Shown here: piece after piece, positions 8,743 to 17,632 of the stretch
Layout of the letters: every line of letters starts with the position of its first letter
How positions within the stretch are numbered: the first letter of the stretch is position 1
NCBI RefSeq assembly: GCF_042660705.1
Contig: NZ_JBHSUQ010000001.1
DNA from: Undibacterium_A arcticum
Lineage (GTDB): Bacteria > Pseudomonadota > Gammaproteobacteria > Burkholderiales > Burkholderiaceae_D
Strand: one strand, 5' to 3'
DNA length: 64,000 nucleotides
Position numbers and translations under genes: made by a program
Notes under the pieces: generated by a model
What the model was told of the DNA's origin: nothing
The model's input: only the letters and a program-made list of their open reading frames with translations
Databases searched by the model: none

Positions 8743-8940
8743 CAGAGTCATGCGCAAGTCGTCGCGCTGTCCGACATCCCGCGCTTCCAACAGCTCGGTG
8801 TATTGCCGTCGATGCAGCCGACTCATGCGACAACCGGATCGGCCACGAGCGCATCAAGGGCGCGTATGGGTGGCACAGCTTGCTGCAGCAGGGCTCGATC
8901 ATCCCCCTGCGGCTCCGATGATCCCGATATCTGGGATATG
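8743..8940 (+). pseudogene. Fragment of a YtcJ-type amidohydrolase
   Basis: Translating across frames gives HAQVVALSDIPRFQQLGVLP, then SMQPTHATT, then RIGHERIKGAYGWHSLLQQG, then CGSDDPD. This is the order of motifs near the C-terminal half of amidohydrolase family 3 (YtcJ-like) enzymes. At least two frame changes separate the pieces, and nothing recognisable precedes or follows. It is a gene remnant of about 65 codons, not a functional gene. Because the flanks are also lost, true decay is more likely here than a base-calling error. Confidence 0.6.
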
Positions 8941-8961
8941 CTGTATTCGCGATCCCCATTT

Positions 8962-8998
8962 TAAAAAATGCCGTTCGATGGCTTAACCGAACGGCATT
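8962..8998 (-). terminator. Rho-independent terminator downstream of the phasin gene
   Basis: On the minus strand AATGCCGTTCGG and CGAACGGCATT form a stem around a short loop, followed by a run of T. It lies about 80 bases after the phasin stop and points the right way to end that transcript. The rest of the 8476-9079 spacer holds only the amidohydrolase fragment. Confidence 0.75.
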
Positions 8999-9079
8999 GC
9001 CCGTTGACCTGTGTCTGCCGCAAGCAGCTGATACCGTACTGTTTAGTACCCCGGCCGTGAGAGACGCCCCATCCAACGA

Positions 9080-9651
9080 TTACTTGTTGGTAGCGCGGCG
9101 GGTCGTCTTTTCAACGGCTTGCGAAAACTGGTTCGCTGCCGTCGTCAAGTGATTGTCCAGCGCGTCAACCACTTGGTGCGTTGTCTTGGCCAACTGCTCA
9201 TACCCCGCGTTCGCATTGCCGATTGCGGATTTCACTAGCGCAATGGCGTTTTCCGAACCAGCCGGTGCGTTTTTGGTCATTTCGTCGATCAGCACCGTTA
9301 ATTTTCGATTGCTTTCAGCGATTTGCGCTTCCGCTGCTTTGGTAAAGTCGGCTTGCGCGCTGGACGCGATACTGGCCACATGGCGACCATAAGCGAGCGT
9401 GAGCGTCTTTCAATATTCGGCTGGACATGGCCGGCTGTCAGCAAGAACCATTCTTGCAGATCTTTGGCAGACAGGAGTTCTTTGGCTGCAACGGTCGATT
9501 CTGCGAAGGAGGCTTTGGCCGCGCTCATGTTCAGATCGACCATTTTTTGTACGCTTTCGAATGCTTTATTGGTCAACGCGGTGGTGCTCGCGAGGTGCGC
9601 ATCGACATTGGCTTTGATAAGTGCTGAAAACTGTTCGGGGATAAAAAACAT
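9080..9651 (-). CDS. Phasin (polyhydroxyalkanoate granule protein), one-base frame break
   Basis: The protein starts MFFIPEQFSALIKANVDAHL with an excellent AAGGAGGAATCC before the ATG. It continues through helical, Ala-rich phasin sequence to a Lys/Arg/Thr-rich tail (VEKTTRRATNK), about 190 residues in all. Phasins coat polyhydroxybutyrate granules and control their number and size. The frame breaks at the TTT of 9408-9410. Adding one A to the coding-strand run restores ...NIEKTLTLAYGRHVASIASS, which reads smoothly as phasin. I therefore treat it as an intact gene with a probable base-calling error. phaB lies just upstream on the same strand. Confidence 0.8.
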
Positions 9652-9828
9652 GGATTCCTCCTTAGGGGTACTTCGGTAATGTGCGAGCATTTTTCGCTAG
9701 TTCGATTAAGCATTTTCTCTTTTTCGAGAGTCTGTTGCCGCCGAGCATCGTGTCACAAGGGCGAGTTTCTCGTCCGCCCTGCCTGACACGGTACCCGCTT
9801 CCCACAACGACAATAACTATGTTGCCCG

Positions 9829-10567
9829 CTAGTACATGTGTTGGCCGCCGTTGATGGCGATATTCGCCCCGGTCAAGAATGCCGCCTCATCCGACGCAAG
9901 ATAGGCGACCAAGCCAGCGACTTCTTCCGGTTTGCCCAAACGCGCCATCGGAATCTGCGAAATGATCTTACTGTCGAGCACTTCCTGCGGAATCGCCATC
10001 ACCATCTTGGTGCCAATGTAGCCCGGCGAGATCGTGTTGACCGTCACCGCTTTGCGCGCCACCTCCAGCGCCAGCGCTTTCGTGAATCCATGCATGCCGG
10101 CTTTGGCGGCTGAATAATTGGTTTGGCCGAATGCCCCTTTGCCCATTGATCGACGAGATATTGATAATCCGTCCCCAGCCGCGCTCGACCATGCCGTCGC
10201 ATACCGGCTTGGTCATATTGAAGACCGAATCGAGATTGGTATGCATCACCGCATCCCAGTTGAGCTTGTCCATTTTCTTGAAGCTCATGTCACGGGTGAT
10301 GCCGGCATTGTTGACGAGCACATCGATCGGGCCAATGTCTTTTTGAACTTGGGCCACGCATTGTTGTGCGGAATCATAATTGGCGACATCGCAGGGAAAG
10401 GCGCTGAAGTCATGATCCAATTTGCCCATCGCAGCTAACCATTCCTGGGCTTTGGTATTGCCGGGGGAATACGTGGTAACCACTCGGTAACCCAGGGTCG
10501 CGAGCTTGATGCACACCGCTTCCCCTAAACCACCCATGCCGCCGGTAACCAATGCGATTCTCGTCAT
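9829..10567 (-). CDS. phaB: Acetoacetyl-CoA reductase, frame break
   Basis: A short-chain dehydrogenase that reduces acetoacetyl-CoA to (R)-3-hydroxybutyryl-CoA with NADPH for polyhydroxybutyrate synthesis. The first part has the cofactor motif TGGMGGLGEA and NNAGITRD. The second part, in another frame, has the catalytic YSAAKAG and ends with the family tail TGANIAINGGQHMY. The break is at about 10138-10140, inside the conserved SINGQKGAFGQ region; two A residues missing from a run account for it. The start has a GGAGA upstream. With phasin next door this is a PHA locus; phaC and phaA are not in the window. Confidence 0.85.
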
Positions 10568-10707
10568 TTACTTGTCTCCATATATTGAATGAACTGCGAC
10601 TAAAAAAATGATCGGGCCAGCCAGCACAAAGCGGATGTGCCATTACTGTATTACTGGATTACTGGATTACGGATGTCAGGTTGGCCGGCTGAGGGTGTTG
10701 AATGGCC

Positions 10708-11262
10708 TTACTGGAATGGGCCCCATTGGATACCACACTGCATGCGCGGATCGTTTGCGCGCATCATTTCTGCGTCAAGCGACAGAAATTGGGCGCATAT
10801 GGCAAACCACTCTTCGTTCGGTATTACGCGTCGCGCGATCAGGAATAGCTCCTCTTCTTCTTTCGCCAGTCTTTGCAGCAGACTCTGGCAATAGAGTTCC
10901 ATGGAGCAATACAACTCTCTTATTTGAACCATCCCTTGGACGCAGACCTGCCGCGATTGCGCCACAACGGACCTGAGAATACTCGCCCCCAGCGTACTTA
11001 AAGATTCAAGCTCGGCAAGCAGAGAATCCGCTTCGCGCGTGGCCTTTCGGATGGCTGGAATCACGTACACCTCGACTTTACGCTGATGACAGGAGTCATC
11101 AATCTGAACGAGTTGATTCACGACAGATTCAAGACCAAGCGGATCAATGGCCTGTCGGGCCTTCGAACTGCTTTGCAAGTATTGTTGGAGCGTGGAAGAG
11201 GTGGCCCACGTTTTTTTGTGTTCGACTGCAATAGCGACAAGCGCATAAGTGGCGGTTAGCAT
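10708..11262 (-). CDS. Helical protein with hemerythrin-like C-terminal segment, function unknown
   Basis: A 184-residue, mostly helical, soluble protein. The C-terminal piece LAKEEEELFLIARRVIPNEEW resembles the last helix of hemerythrin HHE domains, where H..EE.LFPLA is usual. Most of the histidines expected for a di-iron site are missing, so iron or oxygen binding is doubtful. It follows the PHA genes on the same strand. About 185 bases upstream of its start lies the dyad array at 11446-11524, which could control it. I do not recognise a named family. Confidence 0.5.
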   Translation of the reverse strand: MLTATYALVAIAVEHKKTWATSSTLQQYLQSSSKARQAIDPLGLESVVNQLVQIDDSCHQRKVEVYVIPAIRKATREADSLLAELESLSTLGASILRSVVAQSRQVCVQGMVQIRELYCSMELYCQSLLQRLAKEEEELFLIARRVIPNEEWFAICAQFLSLDAEMMRANDPRMQCGIQWGPFQ

Positions 11263-11445
11263 TTCGTCTCCTGGAATGCATCTCTTTGGATGCTAGTCTA
11301 CGATTGAGAATTTGATTGAATCAGTTTGATTTAAAGCAACAGTAGATGGGAACCGGTTGACGATAAAAACGAATTGAATAATCAAGAGGAGGCTAGGCCA
11401 CAAGCCGTGAGTTAGGCCCCACGGTCGGTCCAATTGTCGTCGCAA

Positions 11446-11524
11446 TGACATTTCATTGTCAAGTATTGACAATTCATGTCGCGTACTGACAATTAATTGT
11501 CGTGTGTTGACAATTCATTGTCAA
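11446..11524. promoter_or_regulatory. Array of four TGACAAT-dyads with about 20.7-base spacing
   Basis: Four near-identical dyads, TGACA-N5/6-TGTCA in type, begin at 11446 (TGACATTTCATTGTCA), 11467 (TGACAATTCATGTC), 11487 (TGACAATTAATTGTC) and 11508 (TGACAATTCATTGTCA). Steps of 21, 20 and 21 bases equal two turns of B-DNA, so all sites face one side of the helix. A fifth half-site (ATTGTC) is at 11433. Several units contain TTGACA, a good -35 box. This looks like a cooperative operator or a binding centre for a dimeric DNA-binding protein. It lies between the divergent gene at 11262 and tex at 11928. Confidence 0.65.
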
Positions 11525-11927
11525 CACATTGATCTAGCCAAACGTCCAAGATGGACCGCTATCATCGCTTTGCAATGCTGCTTCAAAGCGATTGCGAATG
11601 ATCTTGATGAAATGAGGCCATAAGTAACAATTGGATACGATGCAAGTTGCTGCGTTAGATTGCGTATGGAGATGGCGTCGATAAGCGTAAGGATGAGGAT
11701 AATACCGGTGCGGCTATGGTGACGATGCCATTAGTCGCCCCCCCCTTTTGCGTTGCCAGGGAAAATGCTCAAACGGAATTACGGCACAACTCATTGATTT
11801 GTAGTGAAAGCAGCTTGCAGTAATTTCGATTGTGCTCAGCATGCCGGGTTTTCGGCATTGTCAAGACTGGCGGATTCGCCTCAAGTGCGTATCATCGTGC
11901 GCTTGTCTTCATTTTTACTGAATCCTC
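11525..11927. other. Spacer upstream of tex, no gene recognised
   Basis: Together with 11263-11445, this makes a 665-base gene-free region that is clearly richer in A and T than its neighbours. Apart from the dyad array I see no recognisable gene, only short unconvincing frames. It may hold the promoters for tex and for the divergent gene. Confidence 0.4.
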
Positions 11928-14273
11928 ATGTTGCCATCGATTGAACAACGTCTCGCCGCTGAACTTGCGGCCAAAGCGGCGCAAGTCGTCGCCGCCATCG
12001 CCCTGCTCGATGAAGGTGCCACCGTGCCCTTCATCGCGCGTTACCGCAAGGAGGCGACTGGCGGACTCGACGATATCCAGCTGCGCTTGCTGGAAGAGCG
12101 CTTGCGCTACCTGCGCGAGCTGGAAGAACGGCGCGGCGCGATCATCGCGTCGATCGAGGAACAGAACAAGATGACGCCGGCATTGCTCGACGCCATCAGC
12201 CACGCCGAGGACAAGACCCGGCTGGAAGACCTGTACCTGCCATACAAACTGAAGCGCCGCACCAAGGCCCAGATCGCGCTGGAGGCGGGACTGCTACCGC
12301 TGGCAGATGCGTTGCTGGCCGACCCGAGCTTGAATCCGGAACAGGAAGCGAGCAACTATCTGAAACCGGCGTTCGCCACCGACCACGGCGACAATCCCGG
12401 CGTGGCGGACACCAAGGCGGCGCTGGACGGCGCCCGGCAGATCCTGATGGAGCGCTTCGCCGAGGACGCAACACTGCTGCAAGGCCTGCGCGATTACCTG
12501 CTGGAGCACGGCGTGGTCGAATCGAAGGTGGCCGACGGCAAGCAGGACGCTGGCGAAAAATTTGCCGATTATTTCGACTACTCGGAGACGCTGTCGACCA
12601 TCCCGTCGCACCGTGCACTGGCCTTGTTCCGCGGCCGGCGGGAAGAGATGCTGAACGTGGTGCTGCGGCTCGACACCGAAGAGGAAAAGCCGAAATGGGA
12701 CGCGCCGCACAACCCGTGCGAAGGACGCATCGCGGCCCGCTTCGGCATCAAGCACCAGGGCCGTGCGGCCGATAAATGGCTGGCCGACACGGTGCGCTGG
12801 ACCTGGCGCGTCAAGAGCTTCATGCACCTGGAAACCGAGCTGATGGGCGCACTGCGCGAGCGCGCCGAGGTCGAGGCGATCAATGTGTTCGCCCGCAACC
12901 TGAAAGCCTTGCTGCTGGCGGCGCCGGCCGGTCCGCGCGCGACCATGGGGCTCGATCCCGGCCTGCGCACCGGCGTCAAGGTCGCGGTCGTCGACGCGAC
13001 CGGCAAGGTAGTCGATACTCATACCATCTACCCCCATCAACCGCGCAACGATTGGGACGGATCGCTGCATACTCTGGCAGGACTGGCGGAAAAGCATAGG
13101 GTAGCCTTGATCTCGATCGGCAACGGCACCGCGTCGCGCGAAACCGACAAGCTGGCACAGGACCTGATCAAGCTGCGGCCGGAGCTGAAGCTGACCAAGA
13201 TCGTGGTGTCGGAAGCCGGCGCGTCGGTATATTCGGCGTCCGAATTCGCGTCAAAGGAATTGCCCGACATGGACGTGTCGCTGCGCGGTGCGGTCTCGAT
13301 CGCGCGCCGCCTGCAAGACCCATTGGCGGAGCTGGTGAAGATCGATCCGAAGTCGATCGGCGTCGGCCAATACCAGCACGATGTCGGCCAGACCCAACTG
13401 GCACGCTCGCTCGATGCGGTGGTCGAGGATTGCGTGAATGCGGTCGGGGTCGACGTCAATACCGCGTCGGCGCCGCTGCTGGCGCGCGTTTCGGGCCTGT
13501 CATCGAGCGTGGCGCAAAGCATCGTCAGCTATCGCGATGCCAAGGGCATGTTCGGCTCGCGCGCCGAACTGAAAGCGGTACCGCGCCTGGGCGACAAGAC
13601 CTACGAGCAGGCCGCCGGCTTCTTGCGCGTGATGGGCGGCGCCAATCCGCTCGACGCCTCTTCGGTGCATCCGGAATCGTATCCGCTGGTCGAAAAAATC
13701 CTGGCCGATATCAACAAGGACATGAAGGCTGTGATTGGCGACGAGCGGCTGCTGAAGTCGCTCAATCCGGCCAAGTATGCCGATCAGCGGTTCGGCGTGC
13801 CGACCGTGACCGACATCCTGAAGGAGCTGGAAAAGCCCGGCCGCGATCCGCGACCGGAATTTACCACCGCCACCTTCAAGGACGGCGTCGAGCAGATCAG
13901 GGACTTGCGTCCCGACATGATCCTGGAAGGGGTGGTCACCAACGTCGCGGCGTTCGGCGCATTCGTCGACATCGGCGTGCATCAGGACGGCCTAGTGCAT
14001 ATTTCGGCGCTGTCGAACAGCTTCGTCAAGGACCCGCACACGGTGGTCAAGGCCGGCCAGGTAGTCAAGGTCAAGGTGCTGGAAATCGATGAGAAGCGCA
14101 AGCGGATCGCACTGACGATGCGGCTGACCGACAGCGCGCCCCAGCCCGGTGCACGGCCGGAACAACGCGGCGACCGCAACGACGGCAAGCGACTGGCCCA
14201 GCACCAGCAACAGGCGAGCCAGCCGGTCGCGAACGGCGCGATGGCATCGGCGTTTGCCAAGCTGAAGGGCTGA
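11928..14273 (+). CDS. tex: Tex-type S1 RNA-binding accessory transcription protein
   Basis: A 781-residue protein of normal family length. The N-terminal Tex helical domain (RLAAELAAKAAQV...VPFIARYRKEATGGLDD) is followed by the YqgF/RNase H-like domain (GLDPGLRTGVKVAVVD, about residue 340), helix-hairpin-helix motifs (about 490-560) and an S1 domain (GVVTNVAAFGAFVDIGVHQDG, about 664-685). A Gln-rich tail ends it. Tex binds nucleic acids in the cytosol and influences transcription and stress fitness. The frame is intact. It stands alone, with the dyad array some 400 bases upstream. Confidence 0.95.
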   Translation: MLPSIEQRLAAELAAKAAQVVAAIALLDEGATVPFIARYRKEATGGLDDIQLRLLEERLRYLRELEERRGAIIASIEEQNKMTPALLDAISHAEDKTRLEDLYLPYKLKRRTKAQIALEAGLLPLADALLADPSLNPEQEASNYLKPAFATDHGDNPGVADTKAALDGARQILMERFAEDATLLQGLRDYLLEHGVVESKVADGKQDAGEKFADYFDYSETLSTIPSHRALALFRGRREEMLNVVLRLDTEEEKPKWDAPHNPCEGRIAARFGIKHQGRAADKWLADTVRWTWRVKSFMHLETELMGALRERAEVEAINVFARNLKALLLAAPAGPRATMGLDPGLRTGVKVAVVDATGKVVDTHTIYPHQPRNDWDGSLHTLAGLAEKHRVALISIGNGTASRETDKLAQDLIKLRPELKLTKIVVSEAGASVYSASEFASKELPDMDVSLRGAVSIARRLQDPLAELVKIDPKSIGVGQYQHDVGQTQLARSLDAVVEDCVNAVGVDVNTASAPLLARVSGLSSSVAQSIVSYRDAKGMFGSRAELKAVPRLGDKTYEQAAGFLRVMGGANPLDASSVHPESYPLVEKILADINKDMKAVIGDERLLKSLNPAKYADQRFGVPTVTDILKELEKPGRDPRPEFTTATFKDGVEQIRDLRPDMILEGVVTNVAAFGAFVDIGVHQDGLVHISALSNSFVKDPHTVVKAGQVVKVKVLEIDEKRKRIALTMRLTDSAPQPGARPEQRGDRNDGKRLAQHQQQASQPVANGAMASAFAKLKG

Positions 14274-14525
14274 GACCGCAGGCGGGGCGGCCCAAGTCTT
14301 GGGTGCGTCCCGTCTTATTTCATATACTGTCAGTAATGACAGTGCAATACGAAATACTCATTTGCGGAGTTGACACATACTCCAAAACAATTGAAATTTT
14401 ACCGGCGTTGCCGACGCCGGCGCTGCCTGCCACGCGACGGGACCCCGGAGCGACCGCAAGCATTGCAGCGCCATTCTTCTTATAATGGCGGTATTCATCC
14501 CTACACCAATCGAAGGACAGCATCA

Positions 14526-14837
14526 ATGAGCGACGTACAAGCCTGGATCAAGGAAACCGTGACGAACAACCCGGTCGTGTTGTTCATGAAGGGCACCGCG
14601 CAGTTTCCACAATGCGGCTTCTCCGGTCGCGCAGTGCAGATCCTGAAGGCCTGCGGCGTGCAGGATCTGGTCACGGTCAACGTGCTCGATGACGCCGACG
14701 TGCGCCAGGGCATCAAGGAATTTTCGAACTGGCCGACCATCCCGCAACTGTATATCAAGGGCGAATTCATCGGCGGCTCCGACATCGTCGGCGAGATGTA
14801 TGAAAATGGCGAGTTGAAGGCGATGCTTGAAGCCTAA
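14526..14837 (+). CDS. grxD: Monothiol glutaredoxin, Grx4 type
   Basis: A 103-residue monothiol glutaredoxin with the active site CGFS (Cys30, in FPQCGFSGRA), followed by WPTIPQLYIKGEFIGGSDI, which binds glutathione. Such proteins carry and deliver [2Fe-2S] clusters, often together with BolA-type partners; a BolA-like gene is at 35.5 kb. The start was placed at MSDVQAWIKE, preceded by GAAGGACAG. ubiX follows about 40 bases later. In related genomes prmC directly precedes it, so the 14.4 kb before it look inserted or rearranged. Confidence 0.95.
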   Translation: MSDVQAWIKETVTNNPVVLFMKGTAQFPQCGFSGRAVQILKACGVQDLVTVNVLDDADVRQGIKEFSNWPTIPQLYIKGEFIGGSDIVGEMYENGELKAMLEA

Positions 14838-14879
14838 GTCTTCTTCGGATACGCATCACGTGGTCGCTGGGCAGCGCCG

Positions 14880-15479
14880 ATGAGCGTTGCGGCACAGGAT
14901 CGCCCCCAGCGTCTGATCGTTGCGATCACCGGCGCCAGCGGCGCGATCTATGGCGTGCGCCTGCTGCAAGTCTTGCATGAGTTGCCCGGCATCGAAACCC
15001 ATTTGATGATTTCGGAAGCCGGCGCGTTGAACCTGCATCACGAGCTCGGCATGAAGCGCAAGGATGCCGAGGCATTGGCACACCAGGTGCACAATGTGCG
15101 CGATGTGGGCGCCGCGATTGCCAGCGGCTCGTTCCAGTCGGACGGCATGATCGTTGCACCGTGTTCGATGAAGACCCTGGCCGGCGTCGCCCACGGCCTG
15201 TCCGACAATCTGATCACGCGCGCCGCCGACGTGGTGCTGAAAGAGCGCCGCCGCCTGCTGCTGATGGTGCGCGAAACACCGTTCAACCTGGCGCACCTGC
15301 GCAACATGACGGCGGTGACCGAGATGGGCGGCATCATCTTCCCGCCGGTACCGGGCTTCTATCAACGACCGCAGAGCATAGAACAAATGGTCGACCACAG
15401 CATCGGTCGCGTGCTCGACCTGTTCGAAGTGCCGCACGCGTTGGCGCCGCGCTGGCAGGGTCTCAAGCAACGCGACTGA
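14880..15479 (+). CDS. ubiX: Flavin prenyltransferase UbiX
   Basis: A 199-residue flavoprotein that adds a dimethylallyl unit to FMN, making the prenylated FMN cofactor used by the UbiD decarboxylase in ubiquinone synthesis. The N-terminal flavin-binding motif is VAITGASGAIYGVRLLQ. Other family blocks are IVAPCSMKTLAGVAHG and LRNMTAVTEMGGIIFPPVPG. It follows grxD closely on the same strand. A hairpin terminator lies about 60 bases after its stop. Confidence 0.95.
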   Translation: MSVAAQDRPQRLIVAITGASGAIYGVRLLQVLHELPGIETHLMISEAGALNLHHELGMKRKDAEALAHQVHNVRDVGAAIASGSFQSDGMIVAPCSMKTLAGVAHGLSDNLITRAADVVLKERRRLLLMVRETPFNLAHLRNMTAVTEMGGIIFPPVPGFYQRPQSIEQMVDHSIGRVLDLFEVPHALAPRWQGLKQRD

Positions 15480-15539
15480 ATTGTCGCCCCGGCAATACGT
15501 TCCTACTGGCTGGCCCGCAATTGAGGTCAGCGAAATAAA

Positions 15540-15575
15540 AAAGCCCGCGATCAGCGCTGACCGCGGGCTTTATTT
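15540..15575 (+). terminator. Terminator after ubiX
   Basis: AAAGCCCGCG...CGCGGGCTTT forms a GC-rich stem of about ten pairs around a short loop, followed by TTTATTT. It is correctly placed to end the grxD-ubiX transcript. Confidence 0.8.
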
Positions 15576-15629
15576 GTCTGGTGCCGATCATTCATCAAAC
15601 AACACCAGAACTTACACAATCCAGAGAAT

Positions 15630-15694
15630 GTAGGGTGCGCCATGCGCACCATTCCCGATACCGACGCTACAGTGGTGCGCAAGGCGCACCCTAC
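15630..15694. repeat. Short palindromic intergenic element
   Basis: A 65-base inverted repeat with arms gtagggtgcgccatgcgcac and gtgcgcaaggcgcaccctac. It is related in design to the element at 2077-2132. It has no coding capacity and lies between two convergent genes. Confidence 0.65.
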
Positions 15695-15773
15695 TTCTGC
15701 CCGTTTGCGCAAATCCTGAATACCTAAAGTGCTGGCACCCAATGAAGAATGGTCCCCACATGGCACCGATTGG

Positions 15774-15929
15774 TCAGTGCAGCCGCAAACTCCCCAGCCC
15801 GAACAAACCGATCAGCCCGACCGCGATCAGGTAGATGGCGATGATAAAACTCAGCAGGCGCGGCATGACCAAAATGAGAATGCCGGCCAGCAGCGAGACC
15901 AATGGAACAATGGTGATATGAATATTCAA
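15774..15929 (-). CDS. Small membrane protein, DUF3096 type
   Basis: About 51 residues, beginning LNIHITIVPLVSLLAGILIL and ending FGLGSLRLH, with two hydrophobic segments joined by MPRLLSFI. This is the pattern of the short DUF3096 inner-membrane proteins. I chose the TTG at 15927-15929 because GGAAGA lies about eight bases upstream and family members start at this point; an in-frame ATG at 15971 would add 14 residues. The function of the family is not known to me. Confidence 0.65.
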   Translation of the reverse strand: MNIHITIVPLVSLLAGILILVMPRLLSFIIAIYLIAVGLIGLFGLGSLRLH

Positions 15930-16022
15930 GATGATGATCTTCCATGAGGTGAGATTAATCAACGCCGGCAATCACCGAAATGACTTGTCGGAATTCCGCA
16001 ATATTGCCACTCCGATGCTACC

Positions 16023-16066
16023 AAAAAAACAAAAAGGATTAGCAACCGCTAGGTGCTAACCCTTTT
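16023..16066 (-). terminator. Terminator after tRNA-Thr
   Basis: On the minus strand GGGTTAGCACC and GGTTGCTAATCC form a hairpin followed by TTTTTGTTTTTTT, just after the tRNA 3' end. Confidence 0.8.
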
Positions 16067-16072
16067 CTTTAC

Positions 16073-16148
<76 letters not shown>

Positions 16149-16174
16149 GAAACTTTTGAGAACGAGATTGTACT

Positions 16175-16720
16175 CTATTTTATTCGCGTCAGGGTAGGCC
16201 GGCCGCCGGATTTTGGCGCGTCCGGCGAATCGTCCGGTGGCTTCGGCGCCTCGGTCGGTTTGCTGTCTGGCGCCTTCGATGGAATCGAGGTCAGGCGCGG
16301 TCCGCTGGTGCTGGCGGTGGCACTGTCGTTCGGCGCGCTGTCCGCCGGTGCTTCATGCTGCGCTGGGTCGGATGACGCGTCGTCGTCGACCGCGCCGGCG
16401 ACCGGCATCTCGAATGCCATGCCCTGCCCATTTTCGTTGGCATAGATCGCCAGCACATTGTCGATCGGGACATAAATTTCACGCGAGACACCACCGAAAC
16501 GGGCGTTGAAAAGCACCGCATCGTTGTCCATTTTCAAGCCGCTGGTGGCGCCAAAGCTGATGTTGAGCACGATCTGCCCATTCTTGACGAACTGCATCGG
16601 CACCCGCGTGCCGGCGTCGACGGCGACTGCGATATGCGGCGTGAAGCCGCTGTCGGTGCACCATTCATAGATGGCGCGCAGCAAATAGGGCTTGGTCGAG
16701 GGAGTGGACGGTGCTGACAT
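16175..16720 (-). CDS. sspB: ClpXP specificity-enhancing factor SspB
   Basis: About 181 residues from MSAPSTPSTKPYLLRAIYEW, where AGGTC lies upstream. The N-terminal two-thirds is the SspB fold (VRIPMQF-like VPMQFVKNGQIVLNISFGAT, NARFGGVSREIYVPIDNVLAIYA), which binds ssrA-tagged peptides. The long acidic, Ala/Pro-rich tail ends in GGRPTLTRIK, the kind of C-terminal peptide that docks on ClpX. It delivers tagged substrates to the ClpXP protease in the cytosol. It follows sspA, the usual neighbour. Confidence 0.92.
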   Translation of the reverse strand: MSAPSTPSTKPYLLRAIYEWCTDSGFTPHIAVAVDAGTRVPMQFVKNGQIVLNISFGATSGLKMDNDAVLFNARFGGVSREIYVPIDNVLAIYANENGQGMAFEMPVAGAVDDDASSDPAQHEAPADSAPNDSATASTSGPRLTSIPSKAPDSKPTEAPKPPDDSPDAPKSGGRPTLTRIK

Positions 16721-16868
16721 GATGTGACCTGCTTGGGACAAACGACGATTCAATTCGGGGATCCGGCGCACGCCCCGTTGCCCCGATCCGGGATCAGTAT
16801 ACATCCCGGTACCGGATCAACGGGGCGCGGCCTTGCTGCAATCTACGATAAATTGCGGGCAGGCGCAA

Positions 16869-17480
16869 TTAACGGCGCATGACCTTTTCGGACGGGGTCA
16901 GCGCCTCGATATAGGCCGGACGCGAAAAGATGCGTTCGGCGTATTTCATCAGCGGCGCTGCGGTTTTCGACAACTCGATACCGTAATGATCCAGACGCCA
17001 CAATAGCGGTGCGACTGCGACGTCGAGCATCGAAAATTCGTCACCCAGCATGTACTTGTTCTTCAGGAACAGTGGTGCCAGCGTGGTCAAGCGGTCGCGG
17101 ATCTCGGCGCGCGCCTTGTCGTGGATCTTTTCCGAACCTTTCGATTTGTCGTTCTCCAGCGTGTTGACATGGATGAACAATTCCTTCTCGAAATTGAACA
17201 GCATCAAACGGGCGCGTGCGCGCATCAGCGGATCGGCCGGCATCAGCTGCGGATGCGGGAAACGCTCATCGATGTATTCGTTGATGATGTTCGATTCATA
17301 CAGCACCAGATCGCGTTCGACCAGGATCGGTACCTGGCCGTAGGGATTCATGGTCGAGATGTCTTCCGGCTTGTTGAACAAGTCGACATCGCGCACTTCA
17401 AAGTCCATGCCTTTCTCGAATAGCACGAGACGGCAACGCTGGGAAAATGGGCAGGTCGTGCCCGAGTAGAGAACCATCAT
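16869..17480 (-). CDS. sspA: Stringent starvation protein A (GST fold)
   Basis: A 203-residue glutathione-S-transferase-fold protein (MMVLYSGTTCPFSQRCRLVL; GQVPILVERDLVLYESNIINEYIDERFPHP). SspA binds RNA polymerase and modulates transcription under starvation and acid stress; it is not thought to be an active transferase. It lies between petC and sspB, a standard Burkholderiales arrangement, and probably shares a transcript with sspB. Confidence 0.93.
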   Translation of the reverse strand: MMVLYSGTTCPFSQRCRLVLFEKGMDFEVRDVDLFNKPEDISTMNPYGQVPILVERDLVLYESNIINEYIDERFPHPQLMPADPLMRARARLMLFNFEKELFIHVNTLENDKSKGSEKIHDKARAEIRDRLTTLAPLFLKNKYMLGDEFSMLDVAVAPLLWRLDHYGIELSKTAAPLMKYAERIFSRPAYIEALTPSEKVMRR

Positions 17481-17632
17481 TTTTATAGTTCCTTAGAAAC
17501 GAAAGGGTGAGGCGCAGCGTTCATCATTGCGGCCCACCCCAAAACACACATTCACATCCGTGAACGAAATAATTGAAGCCAGGAAACCGGTCGGCCGATC
17601 ACTCCTCGATCATGCAAACCGGGTGCCAGACA

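Noticed and set aside
11446..11524. CRISPR-like reading of the four short repeats
   Set aside because: The repeats are 14-16 bases with 5-6-base gaps and no variable spacers of protospacer length, and no cas gene is nearby. An operator array explains it better.
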